A stretch of 64,000 nucleotides of DNA from Tepidiforma bonchosmolovskayae (GCF_008838325.1 NZ_CP042829.1:1736001-1800000); one strand, 5' to 3'. Shown: positions 6,968-15,570, counted from the stretch's first letter. Program-made: numbers and translations. The notes: generated by a model not told the origin, from the letters alone.

Positions 6968-8045
6968 GCTCGACCCCGAAGTCCAGCGCCTCTTCGACGA
7001 AGCCCGCCGCGCCCGCGAGGCCGCCGAGCGCCTCCGCCGCGAAGCAAGGGCCGAGGCCGAACGTCTCAAGGCCGAGGCGCGCCGCGCCCGCGAAGAGGCC
7101 CGCCGTCAGCGCGAGGCCGCCCGCGCCGAACGCCGCGGCGCCGCCGACCCCGCCGATGACGCCGGCGCGGCCCGTGTCGAGCGCCCCCTCCCGCCGCTCG
7201 AGGGCATCAGCCGTCTCGAAATCGACAACACCGCCGGCAAGCTCACCGTCCGCACCTGCCTCGAGGGCGAAACGCCCGCCGTCGCCGCTGCAGCCAGCCG
7301 CTCCGCCCCCGAGGTCGCCATCGAACGTGACGGCGATACCCTCCGCATCCACGTCCGCGTCGCCCGCGGTTGGCTCTTCCGCCGGCGCCAGGGCGCCACC
7401 GCCCTGGTCCGCCTCCCGGCCCGCCCGTTCCGTGCGCTCCGAATCGCCAACGGCTACGGGGAGATCGAGGCCGCCGGCCTGGCCGCCGAAACCATCCGCC
7501 TCAGCACCGGCGCCGGGACCGTCACCGCCGTCCAGCTCACCGGCGACCTCGACGTCAGCGCAGGCGCCGGCCGTATCAGCATCCTCGCCCACGAGGGCAT
7601 CGCCAGCGCCCAGTCCGGCACCGGCGATATCACCCTCGACCTCGCGGCCGTCCGCCCCGGCCGGTACCGCGTCGATGTCGGCCTCGGCCGCGCCGAGGTC
7701 CGCATCCCGCCCGGCGCTGCGGTCGAAATCCGCGCTGCCTCCGGCCTCGGCAAGTCCGCCATCGAGGTGCCGTCCGTCCCGGGCGCACCCGCCATCATCA
7801 GCGTCAACAGCGGCATCGGCGAGGCCGCCGTCCGCTGGCGCGTCCCCGGCGAACCCCCTCCCGCGCGGCCCTCCCGCCCCGGCCCCCCCGCTCGCGCCGC
7901 CGACCGCCGCCGCGAAGCCGAAGAACTCCGCGTCCTCCAGCTCCTCGAACAGGGCCGCATCACGCCCCAGGAGGCCGCCGACCTCATCGCCGCGCTCCGC
8001 GGCGCCCCCGGCCCGGCCTTCCCCGGCGAGCCCCCGGGCGCCTAG
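6960..8045 (+). CDS. DUF4097-like toast-rack (beta-helix) protein with coiled-coil N-terminus
   Basis: A 361-residue protein. Residues 5-60 are an Ala/Arg/Glu-rich coiled coil. Residues 75-290 form repeating short strands (IETLRLSTGAG-type patterns such as LDVSAGAGRISI, AQSGTGDITLDL, VDVGLGRAEVRI, VNSGIGEAAVRW) typical of the DUF4097/toast-rack fold. A proline-rich linker then leads to a C-terminal module (about 320-347) with LEQGRITPQEAADLIAAL, which resembles the C-terminus of the DUF2089 protein upstream. No signal peptide or membrane segment is visible, so it should be cytoplasmic. The function is unknown. It starts 8 nt before the upstream stop and ends inside the CTAG shared with the convergent gene. 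Confidence 0.75.
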   Translation: MAELDPEVQRLFDEARRAREAAERLRREARAEAERLKAEARRAREEARRQREAARAERRGAADPADDAGAARVERPLPPLEGISRLEIDNTAGKLTVRTCLEGETPAVAAAASRSAPEVAIERDGDTLRIHVRVARGWLFRRRQGATALVRLPARPFRALRIANGYGEIEAAGLAAETIRLSTGAGTVTAVQLTGDLDVSAGAGRISILAHEGIASAQSGTGDITLDLAAVRPGRYRVDVGLGRAEVRIPPGAAVEIRAASGLGKSAIEVPSVPGAPAIISVNSGIGEAAVRWRVPGEPPPARPSRPGPPARAADRRREAEELRVLQLLEQGRITPQEAADLIAALRGAPGPAFPGEPPGA

Positions 8046-9340
8046 AGCCCGGGGATGTGTTCGTGCCGCCCCAGGTAGCCGAGCTCCGTCGCCCGCCGCG
8101 CCAGCTCCTCCCGGAACTTCGGGTGCGCAATCTCGATCAGCATCCGCGCCCGCTCCCGGATCGTCCGCCCGTGCAGGTTCCGCGCCCCGTACTCCGTCAC
8201 CACCCAGTGCACATCCCCGCGCGTCGTCACCACCCCGCTCGCCGGCGCCAGCTCCGGGCAGATACGCGACACCGTCCCGCCCTTCGCCGTCGAGGGCAGC
8301 GCGATGATGGGCACCCCGCCCTTCGACCGCGCCGCCCCGCGGATGAAGTCCACCTGTCCCCCGATGCCGCTGTAGAACCGCGGCCCGATCGAGTCCGCGA
8401 CCACCTGCCCGGTCAGGTCCACACTCAGCGCGGAGTTGATCGCCACCATCCGCTCCTGCGACGCAATCACGTCGACATCATTCGTGTAGTCCACCGGGTG
8501 GAACTCCACCTCCGGGTTCCAGTCCACGAAGTCGTACAGCTCCTGGTTCCCCACCGCGAACGCCGAGACCACCTTCCCCCGGTCCCGCGTCTTCCGTGCG
8601 CCGTTCACAACCCCCGCCCGGATGAGCGGCAGCAGCGCCTGGGTGAACATCTCCGTGTGCACGCCCAGGTCGCGGTGCCCGGCCAGGTGCCGCAGCACCG
8701 CACTCGGAATCGTCCCGATGCCCATCTGCAGCGTCGACCCGTCCGCCACCAGCCCCGCCACGTGCCGGCCGATGTCCATCGCTTCCGGGCCCGGCTCTTC
8801 GAGCACCACCTGCGGCAGCGGCTCGTCCACCTCAATCGCCAGGTCGATGAAGCTCGCGTCGAGGCTGTGCCCGAACGTCCGCGGCATCCGCGGGTTGACC
8901 TGCGCCACTACCGTCCGCGCGTGGATCGCCGCCGCCATCGCGCAGTCGACCGACACCCCCAGCGTGCACCGGCCCTCCCGGTCCGGCGGGCTCACCTGGA
9001 TGAACGCCACGTCGAGCGGCAGCGCCCCGCCCGGCTCGAACTGCCGCGGGATGTCCGAAAGGAAAATGGGCGTGTAGTCGGCCCGCCCCTCCTGCACCGC
9101 CTGCCGCACGTTCGGCCCGATGAACAGCGCGTTGTGCCGGAACCGCTCCTCCATCCCCGGCTCGACGTACGGCGCCGGCGCATCGGTGTGCAGGTGGACG
9201 ATCTCCACGTCCCGCAGGTCCTGCCGAATCGCCACCAGCCCTTCGACCAGCACGCGGGGCGTGCACACCCCGCCGTGCACGTACACCCGGTCGCCGTGCT
9301 GGACCACACCGACCGCTTCGTCCAGTCCCACAATCCGCAT
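8042..9340 (-). CDS. Acetyl-CoA hydrolase/transferase family protein (second copy)
   Basis: A 432-residue class I CoA-transferase family member. Matching landmarks with the protein at 2981 are LVADGSTLQMGIGTIPSAVL, DLGVHTEMF, INSALSVDLTGQVVADSIG, FYSGIGGQVDF and WVVTEYGARNLHGRTIRERA. This copy is closer to the Cat/butyrate-type subgroup (SVDLTGQV, GGQVDFIRGA). The ATG at 9340 begins MRIVGLDEAV; the longer frame to 9424 overlaps the photolyase promoter. It is divergent from the photolyase and convergent with the toast-rack gene, whose TAG lies in the same CTAG. Confidence 0.88.
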   Translation of the reverse strand: MRIVGLDEAVGVVQHGDRVYVHGGVCTPRVLVEGLVAIRQDLRDVEIVHLHTDAPAPYVEPGMEERFRHNALFIGPNVRQAVQEGRADYTPIFLSDIPRQFEPGGALPLDVAFIQVSPPDREGRCTLGVSVDCAMAAAIHARTVVAQVNPRMPRTFGHSLDASFIDLAIEVDEPLPQVVLEEPGPEAMDIGRHVAGLVADGSTLQMGIGTIPSAVLRHLAGHRDLGVHTEMFTQALLPLIRAGVVNGARKTRDRGKVVSAFAVGNQELYDFVDWNPEVEFHPVDYTNDVDVIASQERMVAINSALSVDLTGQVVADSIGPRFYSGIGGQVDFIRGAARSKGGVPIIALPSTAKGGTVSRICPELAPASGVVTTRGDVHWVVTEYGARNLHGRTIRERARMLIEIAHPKFREELARRATELGYLGRHEHIPGL

Positions 9341-9421
9341 GCGGTTCAGCCTGCCCGGCCGCACGTGAACGGCGCAACCCCCATGCGGGCGCGATGACGG
9401 CGGCCCTTCGCCCGCTTCTGC

Positions 9422-9427
9422 CACACT
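9422..9427 (+). promoter_or_regulatory. -10 box of the photolyase gene
   Basis: CACACT preceded by TGC, ending 8 nt before the ATG at 9436; no ribosome site is visible. Confidence 0.4.
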
Positions 9428-9435
9428 TGCACCGC

Positions 9436-10848
9436 ATGCCCAGCGTCCTCTGGTTCCGCCGCGACCTCCGCCTCCACGACCACCCGGCCCTCCAGGCAGC
9501 CATCGAAGCCGGCCCCGTCGCGCCCCTGTTCGTCCTCGACCCCGCGCTCCTCCGCGGGCGCTGGGCCTCCCCGAACCGCACGGCCTTTCTCCTCGCCTCG
9601 CTCCGCGAACTCGATGCGGCCCTCCGCGAACGCGGCGCCCGTCTCCACATCCGCCTCGGCCGCCCGGCCGAGGTCGTGCCCCGCTTCGCCTCCCAAGTCG
9701 CCGCCGCAGACGTCTTCGTCTCCCGCGACTACACCCCCTGCGCCCGCCGCCGCGATGCCGCCGTCGCCCGCGCCCTCGAGGCAGCCGGCATCCGCTTCCA
9801 CGCCCGCCGCGGCACCCTCGTCCACGAGCCCGAAGACGTGCGCGGTGCCGCTGGCCAGCCCCTCTCCGTCTTCACCCCCTTCTTCCGCGCCTGGTCTGCG
9901 CTCCCGCTCCGCGCCGTGCTCCCCGCCCCCGGACGCATCCCCAGCGCCTCCGCCGAGCCCGGCACCATCCCGCAGCTCGCCAGCCTCGGCCTGCCCCCGG
10001 CGGTCGATGCCCTGCCGCCTGCCGGCGAGGCCGCGGCCCGCGCCCGCCTCGAACGGTTCCTCGCCGGCCCCGTCTGCGCCTACGCCGAAACCCGCGACCG
10101 CCTCGACCTGGCCGGCACCTCGCGTATCAGCCAGGACCTCCACTTCGGCCTCCTCTCGCCCCTCGAGGTCGTCACCCGTGCCCGCGCCGTCCCCTGCGAT
10201 GCCGGGAAGTTCGTCGCCGAGGTCGCCTGGCGGGAGTTCTACCACCACATCCTCTGGCACCACCCCCGCGTCCTCCGCGAGCCGTTCCAGCCCGCCTTCG
10301 CCGCCATCCCCTGGCGCAATGCCCCCGCCGACTTCGAAGCCTGGGCTGCCGGCCGCACCGGCTACCCCGTCGTCGATGCCGCCATGCGCGAACTCCTCGC
10401 CACCGGCTACATGCACAACCGCGCCCGGATGATCGTCGCCTCCTTCCTCGCCAAGGACCTCCTCATCGACTGGCGCCTCGGCGAAGCCCACTTCATGCGC
10501 CACCTGGTCGATGGCGACGTCGCCAACAACGATGGCGGCTGGCAGTGGGCCGCCTCCGTCGGCACCGATGCCCAGCCCTACTTCCGCATCTTCAACCCGG
10601 TCGCCCAGTCGAAGAAGTTCGACCCCGAGGGTGCCTTCATCCGCCGCTGGCTCCCCGAACTCCGTCGCGTGCCCGACCGCTACCTCCACGAGCCGTGGAC
10701 CATGCCCGCCGATGTCCAGCAGGCCGCCGGCTGCATCATCGGCCGCGACTACCCCGCGCCCATCGTCGACCACCACGCCGCCCGCGCGCGCGCCCTCGCC
10801 GCCTACGAAGCCGTCCGTCGCGCCGCTCCTACGACAGCCGGTCGATGA
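9436..10848 (+). CDS. phr: Deoxyribodipyrimidine photolyase (class I cryptochrome/photolyase family)
   Basis: A 470-residue protein of normal length. The N-terminal antenna-binding domain starts at once (MPSVLWFRRDLRLHDHPAL). The C-terminal FAD domain shows WREFYHHILW, YMHNRARMIVASFLAKDLLI, DWRLGEAHFMRHLVDGD, NNDGGWQWAASVGTDA and PYFRIFNPV, the core of CPD photolyases. It would repair UV-induced cyclobutane dimers using blue light and FADH-. ATG 9436 is chosen over 9394 because the conserved SVLWFRRDLR begins here. It is monocistronic; its 3' end overlaps the convergent mgtE by 20 nt. Confidence 0.93.
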   Translation: MPSVLWFRRDLRLHDHPALQAAIEAGPVAPLFVLDPALLRGRWASPNRTAFLLASLRELDAALRERGARLHIRLGRPAEVVPRFASQVAAADVFVSRDYTPCARRRDAAVARALEAAGIRFHARRGTLVHEPEDVRGAAGQPLSVFTPFFRAWSALPLRAVLPAPGRIPSASAEPGTIPQLASLGLPPAVDALPPAGEAAARARLERFLAGPVCAYAETRDRLDLAGTSRISQDLHFGLLSPLEVVTRARAVPCDAGKFVAEVAWREFYHHILWHHPRVLREPFQPAFAAIPWRNAPADFEAWAAGRTGYPVVDAAMRELLATGYMHNRARMIVASFLAKDLLIDWRLGEAHFMRHLVDGDVANNDGGWQWAASVGTDAQPYFRIFNPVAQSKKFDPEGAFIRRWLPELRRVPDRYLHEPWTMPADVQQAAGCIIGRDYPAPIVDHHAARARALAAYEAVRRAAPTTAGR

Positions 10849-12214
10849 GCAGCGTTCCCGTCCCGAGGAGGATGATGAAGCCGATGATATCGGTGAACGT
10901 CGTCAGCCAGATCGCGCCGGCGATCGCCGGGTCGCCTCCAGATCGCTTGATCGCCAGGGGGATTACCGCTCCCAGCACCCCGGCGATGATGACGTCGGCG
11001 ACCAGCGCAAAAAAGACCACCGCCCCGAGCCACGGGTTGAACGACAGCATCAGGCCGAGCAACGCTGTTGGGATGCCCGCAACTGCCCCGTGAATCAGCC
11101 CGAAGGCCAGCTCCTTCCGCAATACCGTCCACCAGTCCGAGAGCTTAACCTCGCCGATCGCCAGCCCGCGCACCACCAGCGTCACGACCTGCGTCCCGGT
11201 GTTCCCCGCGTGCCCGGCGATGATCGGCATGAACACCGCCAGCGTCGCTGCTCGTGAAATTGTCCCCTCGAACGGCGCCACCGCGAACGCCGCCAGGAAC
11301 GCCGTCGCGAGGTTCACCAGCAGCCACGGCACCCGCCGCCGCACCGACCGCCACACCGGCGCCATCACGCTCTCCGCCTCGTCGAGGCCGACCATCCGGT
11401 ACATGTCCTCGGTGGCCTCTTCCTGGAGCACGTCGATCAGGTCGTCGGCGGTCATCACGCCTTCGAGCCGCCCCTCCGCATCCACCACCGGCACGGCCAG
11501 CAGGTTGTACTTCTGCAGAATGCGCGCCGCCTCCTCCTGGTCCGCGTCCGTCGTCACCGCGTGGACGTCCCGCTGGGTGATCTCCCTCAGCAGCGTCTTC
11601 GGCGACGACACCAGCAGGTCGCGGATCGACACCACGCCCTGCAGCACCCGGTTGTCATCGACCACGTACAGGTAGTACGCCCGGTCCGCCGGCGGCCGCA
11701 GCACCCGCAGATAGTCGATCGCCTGCTGCACCGTGATCCCTTCGTTGAGGGCCACGAAGCCGCGCGACATAATGCCGCCGGCCGACTCGTCGCCGTACTG
11801 CAGCAGCTCCGCGACTTCCTCGCCGCGGTCCATCTGCGCCAGCGTCTCCGCCTGCTCCTCCGGTTCCAGCTGCTGGATGACGTCCGCCGCAACGTCGTCC
11901 TCCACCTCCTCCAGGACGGCCGGCAGGTCCTTCACCCCGACGCCGCGGATCAGCTCCTTCAGGTCGTCGTCCTCGACGTACTCGAAGAGGTCGGCCACCA
12001 CGTCCGTCGGCAGGTGGTCGAGCAGCGCCACGCGCTCCTCTTCCGGGAGCTCGAGCACCAGTTCCGCGAGGTCAGCAGGATGGAGAGACGTTACAAGCGC
12101 GACGAGTTTCGCCCACTCGCCGTTCGCCGCCAGCGCGCGTGCGTCATCGAAAAGCTCCCGGACAGCCACATCATCGGCCACGGAAGTGTCCTGCGTTGCG
12201 GAGGTTCGAGGCAC
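10829..12214 (-). CDS. mgtE: Magnesium transporter MgtE
   Basis: A 461-residue protein with the full MgtE layout. There is an N-terminal helical domain (about 25-135) rich in ELPEEERVALLDHLP-type repeats, two CBS domains (about 145-275, beginning at MSRGFVALNEGITVQQAIDY), and a C-terminal channel domain with five membrane segments including FMPIIAGHAGNTGTQ and the final TTFTDIIGFIILLGTGTLL. MgtE is a Mg2+-gated Mg2+ channel in the inner membrane. The start is GTG at 12214. TACGTT about 26 nt upstream may be its -10. No M-box-like leader is evident. Confidence 0.93.
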   Translation of the reverse strand: MPRTSATQDTSVADDVAVRELFDDARALAANGEWAKLVALVTSLHPADLAELVLELPEEERVALLDHLPTDVVADLFEYVEDDDLKELIRGVGVKDLPAVLEEVEDDVAADVIQQLEPEEQAETLAQMDRGEEVAELLQYGDESAGGIMSRGFVALNEGITVQQAIDYLRVLRPPADRAYYLYVVDDNRVLQGVVSIRDLLVSSPKTLLREITQRDVHAVTTDADQEEAARILQKYNLLAVPVVDAEGRLEGVMTADDLIDVLQEEATEDMYRMVGLDEAESVMAPVWRSVRRRVPWLLVNLATAFLAAFAVAPFEGTISRAATLAVFMPIIAGHAGNTGTQVVTLVVRGLAIGEVKLSDWWTVLRKELAFGLIHGAVAGIPTALLGLMLSFNPWLGAVVFFALVADVIIAGVLGAVIPLAIKRSGGDPAIAGAIWLTTFTDIIGFIILLGTGTLLIDRLS

Positions 12215-12322
12215 GCGGGTGTGCGCACGTGCCGAACGTACGCCCGGCCTCCCGAACGGTCAAACTGCATCCGTTAACACCCCGTTGGTGCGCAATTTGC
12301 TTACCGGCCTACGCAGGTGCGC

Positions 12323-12328
12323 TATAAT
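12323..12328 (+). promoter_or_regulatory. Consensus -10 box TATAAT
   Basis: The only perfect TATAAT seen at a start region in the window. It lies 29 nt before the GTG at 12358, with GAGGAGG at 12346-12352. CTTACC at 12300-12305 is a weak -35 with a 17-nt spacer. Confidence 0.65.
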
Positions 12329-12357
12329 CCCGCCGATTGCAATCCGAGGAGGCGCCC

Positions 12358-13413
12358 GTGGCCCGTAACCGCATCCTCACCCTCGCAGCAGCGGCGCTCG
12401 GCCTTGCTGCCCTCGTCCCCATCGCCACCGCCATCGGCGACGACGCCCCCGGGGGCTCCCGCGTCGAGTCCGCCACCGCCCTCACGACCACGTTCACCTA
12501 CCAGGGCCGCCTCACCGACGGCGGCAGCCCCGCCAACGGCGCCTACGACCTCCGCTTCATCCTCTACGACGCCGAATCCGGCGGCGCCCAGGTCGGCGCC
12601 ACCGTCACGAAAGACGACGTGCCCGTCGCCAACGGCCTCTTCACCGTCGACCTCGATTTCGGCGCCAACGCCTTCCGCGGCGACGCCCGCTGGATGGAGA
12701 TCGCCGTCCGGCCCGGCACCTCGACCGGCACCTACACGGTCCTCTCGCCGCGGCAGCCGGTCAGCCCGGCGCCCTACGCCCTCTTCGCTGCGGCCGCCGG
12801 CAGCCTCAAGGTCCCCCTCACGGTCACCGGCACCTCCGCAGGCGTCCCGTTCACCACCGAGAACCTCGGCCTGGTCACCGTCAACCAGCAGGGCACCGGC
12901 ATCGCGGTTGCCGGGCTCCGCACCACGACCGACTCCGCGGTCTACCCCGCCGTCTACGGCTACAACGCGGGCGGCGGCGCCGCCATCCAGGGCGAAACGA
13001 CCGCAACCAACGGCATCGGCGTGCAGGCCTTCGCCACCCAGGGCACTGCCGGCAGTTTCGTCGGCCCCACCGCCATCGACCTCGATGGCGCCATCAAAGT
13101 CTCCGGAAGCGCCCCCGCCGCGTTCGTCCACACCGTCCGCACGACGGGCGGAGGCAAGAACACGTGCGCCGGCTCCGATAAGGTGACCGTCCTCGACCAC
13201 CCGCTCCTGAATGAAAAGCCAGACGCCATCGTGTTCGTCACGCCCCGCGCCGACGCCCCTGGCGGGACCACCGGCCCGACGCAAATCGGCGTGAGCTACC
13301 GCGCAACTGAGTCCGCCCCGTGCACAGGCGTCTCAAACAGGTGGGTTATCTACACGACCGGCACCGACTTCGTTGACGGCGCCACCTTCAACGTCCTGGT
13401 TATCAGCAAGTGA
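12358..13413 (+). CDS. Exported protein with YQGRL domain
   Basis: A 351-residue protein. Residues 1-22 form a signal peptide (ILTLAAAALGLAALVPIATA). The segment FTYQGRLTDGGSPANGAYDL with FILYDAESGGAQVG and NGLFTVDLDFG is a widespread extracellular domain of unknown function, found in surface or fibre-like proteins. The middle is glycine/threonine-rich with tail-fibre-like repeats (NAGGGAAIQGET, TNGIGVQAFATQG). The C-terminus has two Cys (KNTCAGSD and SAPCTGVS) that could form a disulfide. The GTG has GAGGAGG 5 nt upstream and the strongest -10 in the window, suggesting high expression. It is coupled by GTGA to the next gene. Confidence 0.75.
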   Translation: MARNRILTLAAAALGLAALVPIATAIGDDAPGGSRVESATALTTTFTYQGRLTDGGSPANGAYDLRFILYDAESGGAQVGATVTKDDVPVANGLFTVDLDFGANAFRGDARWMEIAVRPGTSTGTYTVLSPRQPVSPAPYALFAAAAGSLKVPLTVTGTSAGVPFTTENLGLVTVNQQGTGIAVAGLRTTTDSAVYPAVYGYNAGGGAAIQGETTATNGIGVQAFATQGTAGSFVGPTAIDLDGAIKVSGSAPAAFVHTVRTTGGGKNTCAGSDKVTVLDHPLLNEKPDAIVFVTPRADAPGGTTGPTQIGVSYRATESAPCTGVSNRWVIYTTGTDFVDGATFNVLVISK

Positions 13414-13703
13414 ACGTCCGCCGCACGCTCGCCCTCGTCGCTGCCGCCTGCGCCGGCCTCGCAACCCTCGCAGCCGTCCTCGCGCAGGTCTCCTCCGGCT
13501 CCTACGAACTCTGGTGGCGCACGACCTCCGGCGGCGGCCGCTCGGCCGGCGGCTCTTACGAGCTCCGGGCCGCCATCGGCCAGCCCTTCGCCGGCAGCTC
13601 GACCGGCGGGAGCTTCACCGTGGCGTCCGGGTTCCTCGGCGGCGGCGGCCAGGACAAGTACTACCGCTACCTGCCGCTCCTCGCGACCGACGGCACCAAC
13701 TGA
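13410..13703 (+). CDS. Small exported protein with YLPLL tail
   Basis: A 97-residue protein: signal peptide (about 1-26, TLALVAAACAGLATLAAVLA), a glycine/serine-rich body with two related half-repeats (SGGGRSAGGSYELRAAIGQP and SSTGGSFTVASGFLGGGG), and a C-terminal KYYRYLPLLATDG. The body pattern is typical of small exported proteins of Chloroflexota, and YLPL near the end resembles the C-terminal YLPLV tail common there (family knowledge, not checked). The GTG overlaps the upstream stop, so it is co-translated with the YQGRL protein. Role unknown, probably cell-surface. Confidence 0.65.
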   Translation: MNVRRTLALVAAACAGLATLAAVLAQVSSGSYELWWRTTSGGGRSAGGSYELRAAIGQPFAGSSTGGSFTVASGFLGGGGQDKYYRYLPLLATDGTN

Positions 13704-13724
13704 CCCCTTCCGCCGTCGCGATGC

Positions 13725-13761
13725 CCGGGGCCGCAGCCAGTGGGAGAGGCTGCGGCCCCGG
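13725..13761. terminator. Bidirectional terminator
   Basis: CCGGGGCCGCAGCC (13725-13738) and GGCTGCGGCCCCGG (13748-13761) form a perfect 14-bp stem with a 9-nt loop, followed by CCGTTTC. It lies between the exported-protein operon (+) and the convergent methyltransferase gene (-), so it can stop both. Confidence 0.8.
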
Positions 13762-13816
13762 CCGTTTCAGTCAGTGACGTCCCATCCCGGGCTGGACGCT
13801 GCGCCGGCGGTCCCCG

Positions 13817-14686
13817 TCAGGAGTTCCGCTCCGCCGGCCACGAAATCACCGACGAGTACCGCCGCACCACCGGCGGCCGCGCCAGCCCCTCTCCGGCCCC
13901 GCAGTGGCGGGCCACCAGCTCCCTGAACCGTGCCAGCTTCTCCTCGTACCCCTCCGTGCCCGGCCGCACGTGGTACATCCACGCATACTCCGCGGCGACG
14001 TCATCGAGCGGCCGCGGCTCCTGCGGCTGCGGCGGAAGCGGCTCCACCCGGACACGCCGGCCCATCGCCAGCAGCACCGCGAGTAGCTCCCGCAGCGCTG
14101 GCAGCTCCCGGAACTCGCTGCCCCACAGCTCGTGCCAGATCGCCGGCACGGGCGTGCTCGGCGCACGATCGAACACCACCACCGCGCAGGTCCGCCGCGC
14201 GTGCCGCTCCATCGCCGCGATGAACCCCCCGACATCCTCGATCGCGTAGAGCACGTTCGCCGCCAGCGCGACGTCGCCCTCCGGCGCTGCGGCACCAGGG
14301 TCCGGCGGCCACGCCATGTCCACGATCTCGATGTTCGTCCGCCCCGCCTCCTGCGCTGCCCCGGCCAGCTGCTCCCGCATCGACGGCGACGGCTCGATCG
14401 CTATGACCCGGGCAACATGCTCCGCGAGCGGGACCGCGAACCGCCCGCCGCCCGCGCCGATATCGAGCCAGGTGTCGCCCGGCTCAGCCAGCGCAAGGAG
14501 CGCGCCCAGTTCTGGAACCGGCATCCGCCCCGGGCGGAACGCCGCGGCGCGGGCGGCCCAGTAGTCCTGCCCCGGCCGCGGCGGGCCCTCGATCGAGTGG
14601 ATGTACGCCCGGTTGGCAGCCACCTGCGCGGCGTACGCTGCCAGCGCCTTCTCCGGCGTCGGCCTGAGCGTCACCATCGCGGTCAC
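13817..14686 (-). CDS. Class I SAM-dependent methyltransferase
   Basis: A 289-residue protein. The SAM-binding motif TWLDIGAGGGRFAVPLAEHV is followed by the acidic strand VIAIEPSPSMREQL; the later motif is DVALAANVLYAIEDVGGFI. The sequence YAAQVAANRAYIHSIEGPP near the start is shared by uncharacterised bacterial methyltransferases. GTG 14686 or ATG 14677 are both possible starts; the longer open frame to 14794 runs into the tRNA-His gene and is rejected. It begins 63 nt after the tRNA on the same strand. Substrate unknown. Confidence 0.78.
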   Translation of the reverse strand: MTAMVTLRPTPEKALAAYAAQVAANRAYIHSIEGPPRPGQDYWAARAAAFRPGRMPVPELGALLALAEPGDTWLDIGAGGGRFAVPLAEHVARVIAIEPSPSMREQLAGAAQEAGRTNIEIVDMAWPPDPGAAAPEGDVALAANVLYAIEDVGGFIAAMERHARRTCAVVVFDRAPSTPVPAIWHELWGSEFRELPALRELLAVLLAMGRRVRVEPLPPQPQEPRPLDDVAAEYAWMYHVRPGTEGYEEKLARFRELVARHCGAGEGLARPPVVRRYSSVISWPAERNS

Positions 14687-14749
14687 GGCCGGGCCTCGCG
14701 GCGGGCCGCGCCAGTCCGTGCCCGGGTCCGGAGGGAAGGGAGAAAGCAA

Positions 14750-14826
14750 TGGGGCGAGCGGTGGGATTCGAACCCACGATCTTCTGAGCCACAATCAGAC
14801 GCGTTAACCACTACGCTACGCCCGCC
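14750..14826 (-). tRNA. tRNA-His (GTG anticodon)
   Basis: A full cloverleaf can be folded. The acceptor stem is GCGGGCG with CGCTCGC; an extra 5' G (-1) faces C73, the tRNA-His identity mark. The D-arm is GCGTAGTGGTTAACGC. The anticodon stem is TCTGA/TCAGA around loop TTGTGGC (anticodon GTG). The T-arm is GTGGG-TTCGAAT-CCCAC. CCA is encoded (14752-14750). A TAGGAT -10 box lies just upstream at 14845-14840. Confidence 0.95.
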
Positions 14827-14839
14827 ATGGCGCACCTTC

Positions 14840-14845
14840 ATCCTA
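14840..14845 (-). promoter_or_regulatory. -10 box of tRNA-His
   Basis: Reads TAGGAT on the minus strand, preceded by TGC; 13 nt before the tRNA 5' end, a normal distance for a tRNA promoter. Confidence 0.5.
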
Positions 14846-14881
14846 GCAGCCCCCCGGCAGATGGCGCCAACTGCCCGGGCC

Positions 14882-15547
14882 TCAGTAGTTCGAAACGTTC
14901 AGCTCGTCCATGTGCCCGGTGACCGTGTAGATCACCCGCTCGCAGATGTTCGTGCACCGGTCAGCGATTCGCTCCAGGTTGTGGGCGGTCCAGAGAAGAT
15001 ACGTGTTCCGCTGGATCGTCGACGGGTCGGCAACCATCGCCCGGAACGCCTCCTCGTACACACTGTCCTGCAGCCGGTCCACCTCGTCGTCCGCGTGGCA
15101 GATCTGCCGCGCCGCATCGACATCGAGGTCGATGTACGCCTTCAGCGAATCCCGGAGCATCGCCACGGCCCGGTCGGCCATCGCCGGGATGTACCCCAGC
15201 TTCCGCGGCAGCGGCTCCGGCTCCATCATCGTGTTGATCCGGGCTACCCCTTCCGCGTGGTCGGCGATCCGCTCGAGGTCCGTGATGATATACAGCACGC
15301 TCACCAGCGCCCGCAGGTCCGTCGCCATCGGCTGCTGCGTGGCCACAACGGCAATCGTCCGGTCTTCAATCTCGAAGCGCTTGCGATTGATCTTCGCGTC
15401 GTCTGCAATGATTCGCCGCGACCACTCCACGTCGCCGTCGCGCAGGGATTCCATCGCGTCGAGGATGGCTTTCTCGGTCATCGAGCCGAGCGTCAGCACG
15501 TCGTCCTGGAGCTGCCGGAGCTCCGCCTTGAACAGGTCCCGTGTCAT
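14882..15547 (-). CDS. phoU: Phosphate signalling protein PhoU
   Basis: A 221-residue all-helical protein made of two PhoU repeats. The metal-binding motifs are visible: LVSVLYIITDLERIADHAEG (first half) and LLWTAHNLERIADRCTNICE (second half), both of the ExxRxxDxxxN/E type. PhoU links the Pst transporter with the PhoR kinase and keeps the Pho regulon off when phosphate is plentiful. It is the last gene of the pstSCAB-phoU operon, 23 nt after pstB, as in many bacteria. Confidence 0.95.
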   Translation of the reverse strand: MTRDLFKAELRQLQDDVLTLGSMTEKAILDAMESLRDGDVEWSRRIIADDAKINRKRFEIEDRTIAVVATQQPMATDLRALVSVLYIITDLERIADHAEGVARINTMMEPEPLPRKLGYIPAMADRAVAMLRDSLKAYIDLDVDAARQICHADDEVDRLQDSVYEEAFRAMVADPSTIQRNTYLLWTAHNLERIADRCTNICERVIYTVTGHMDELNVSNY

Positions 15548-15570
15548 CCCCGCGCCCCTTCCTCGACGCC

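Noticed and set aside
12215-12357. M-box (Mg2+ riboswitch) before mgtE
   Set aside because: The mgtE leader would be about 20 nt, and no conserved M-box helices can be folded from it.
13817-14794. Methyltransferase start at 14794
   Set aside because: It would run through the tRNA-His gene; GTG 14686 or ATG 14677 are the plausible starts.
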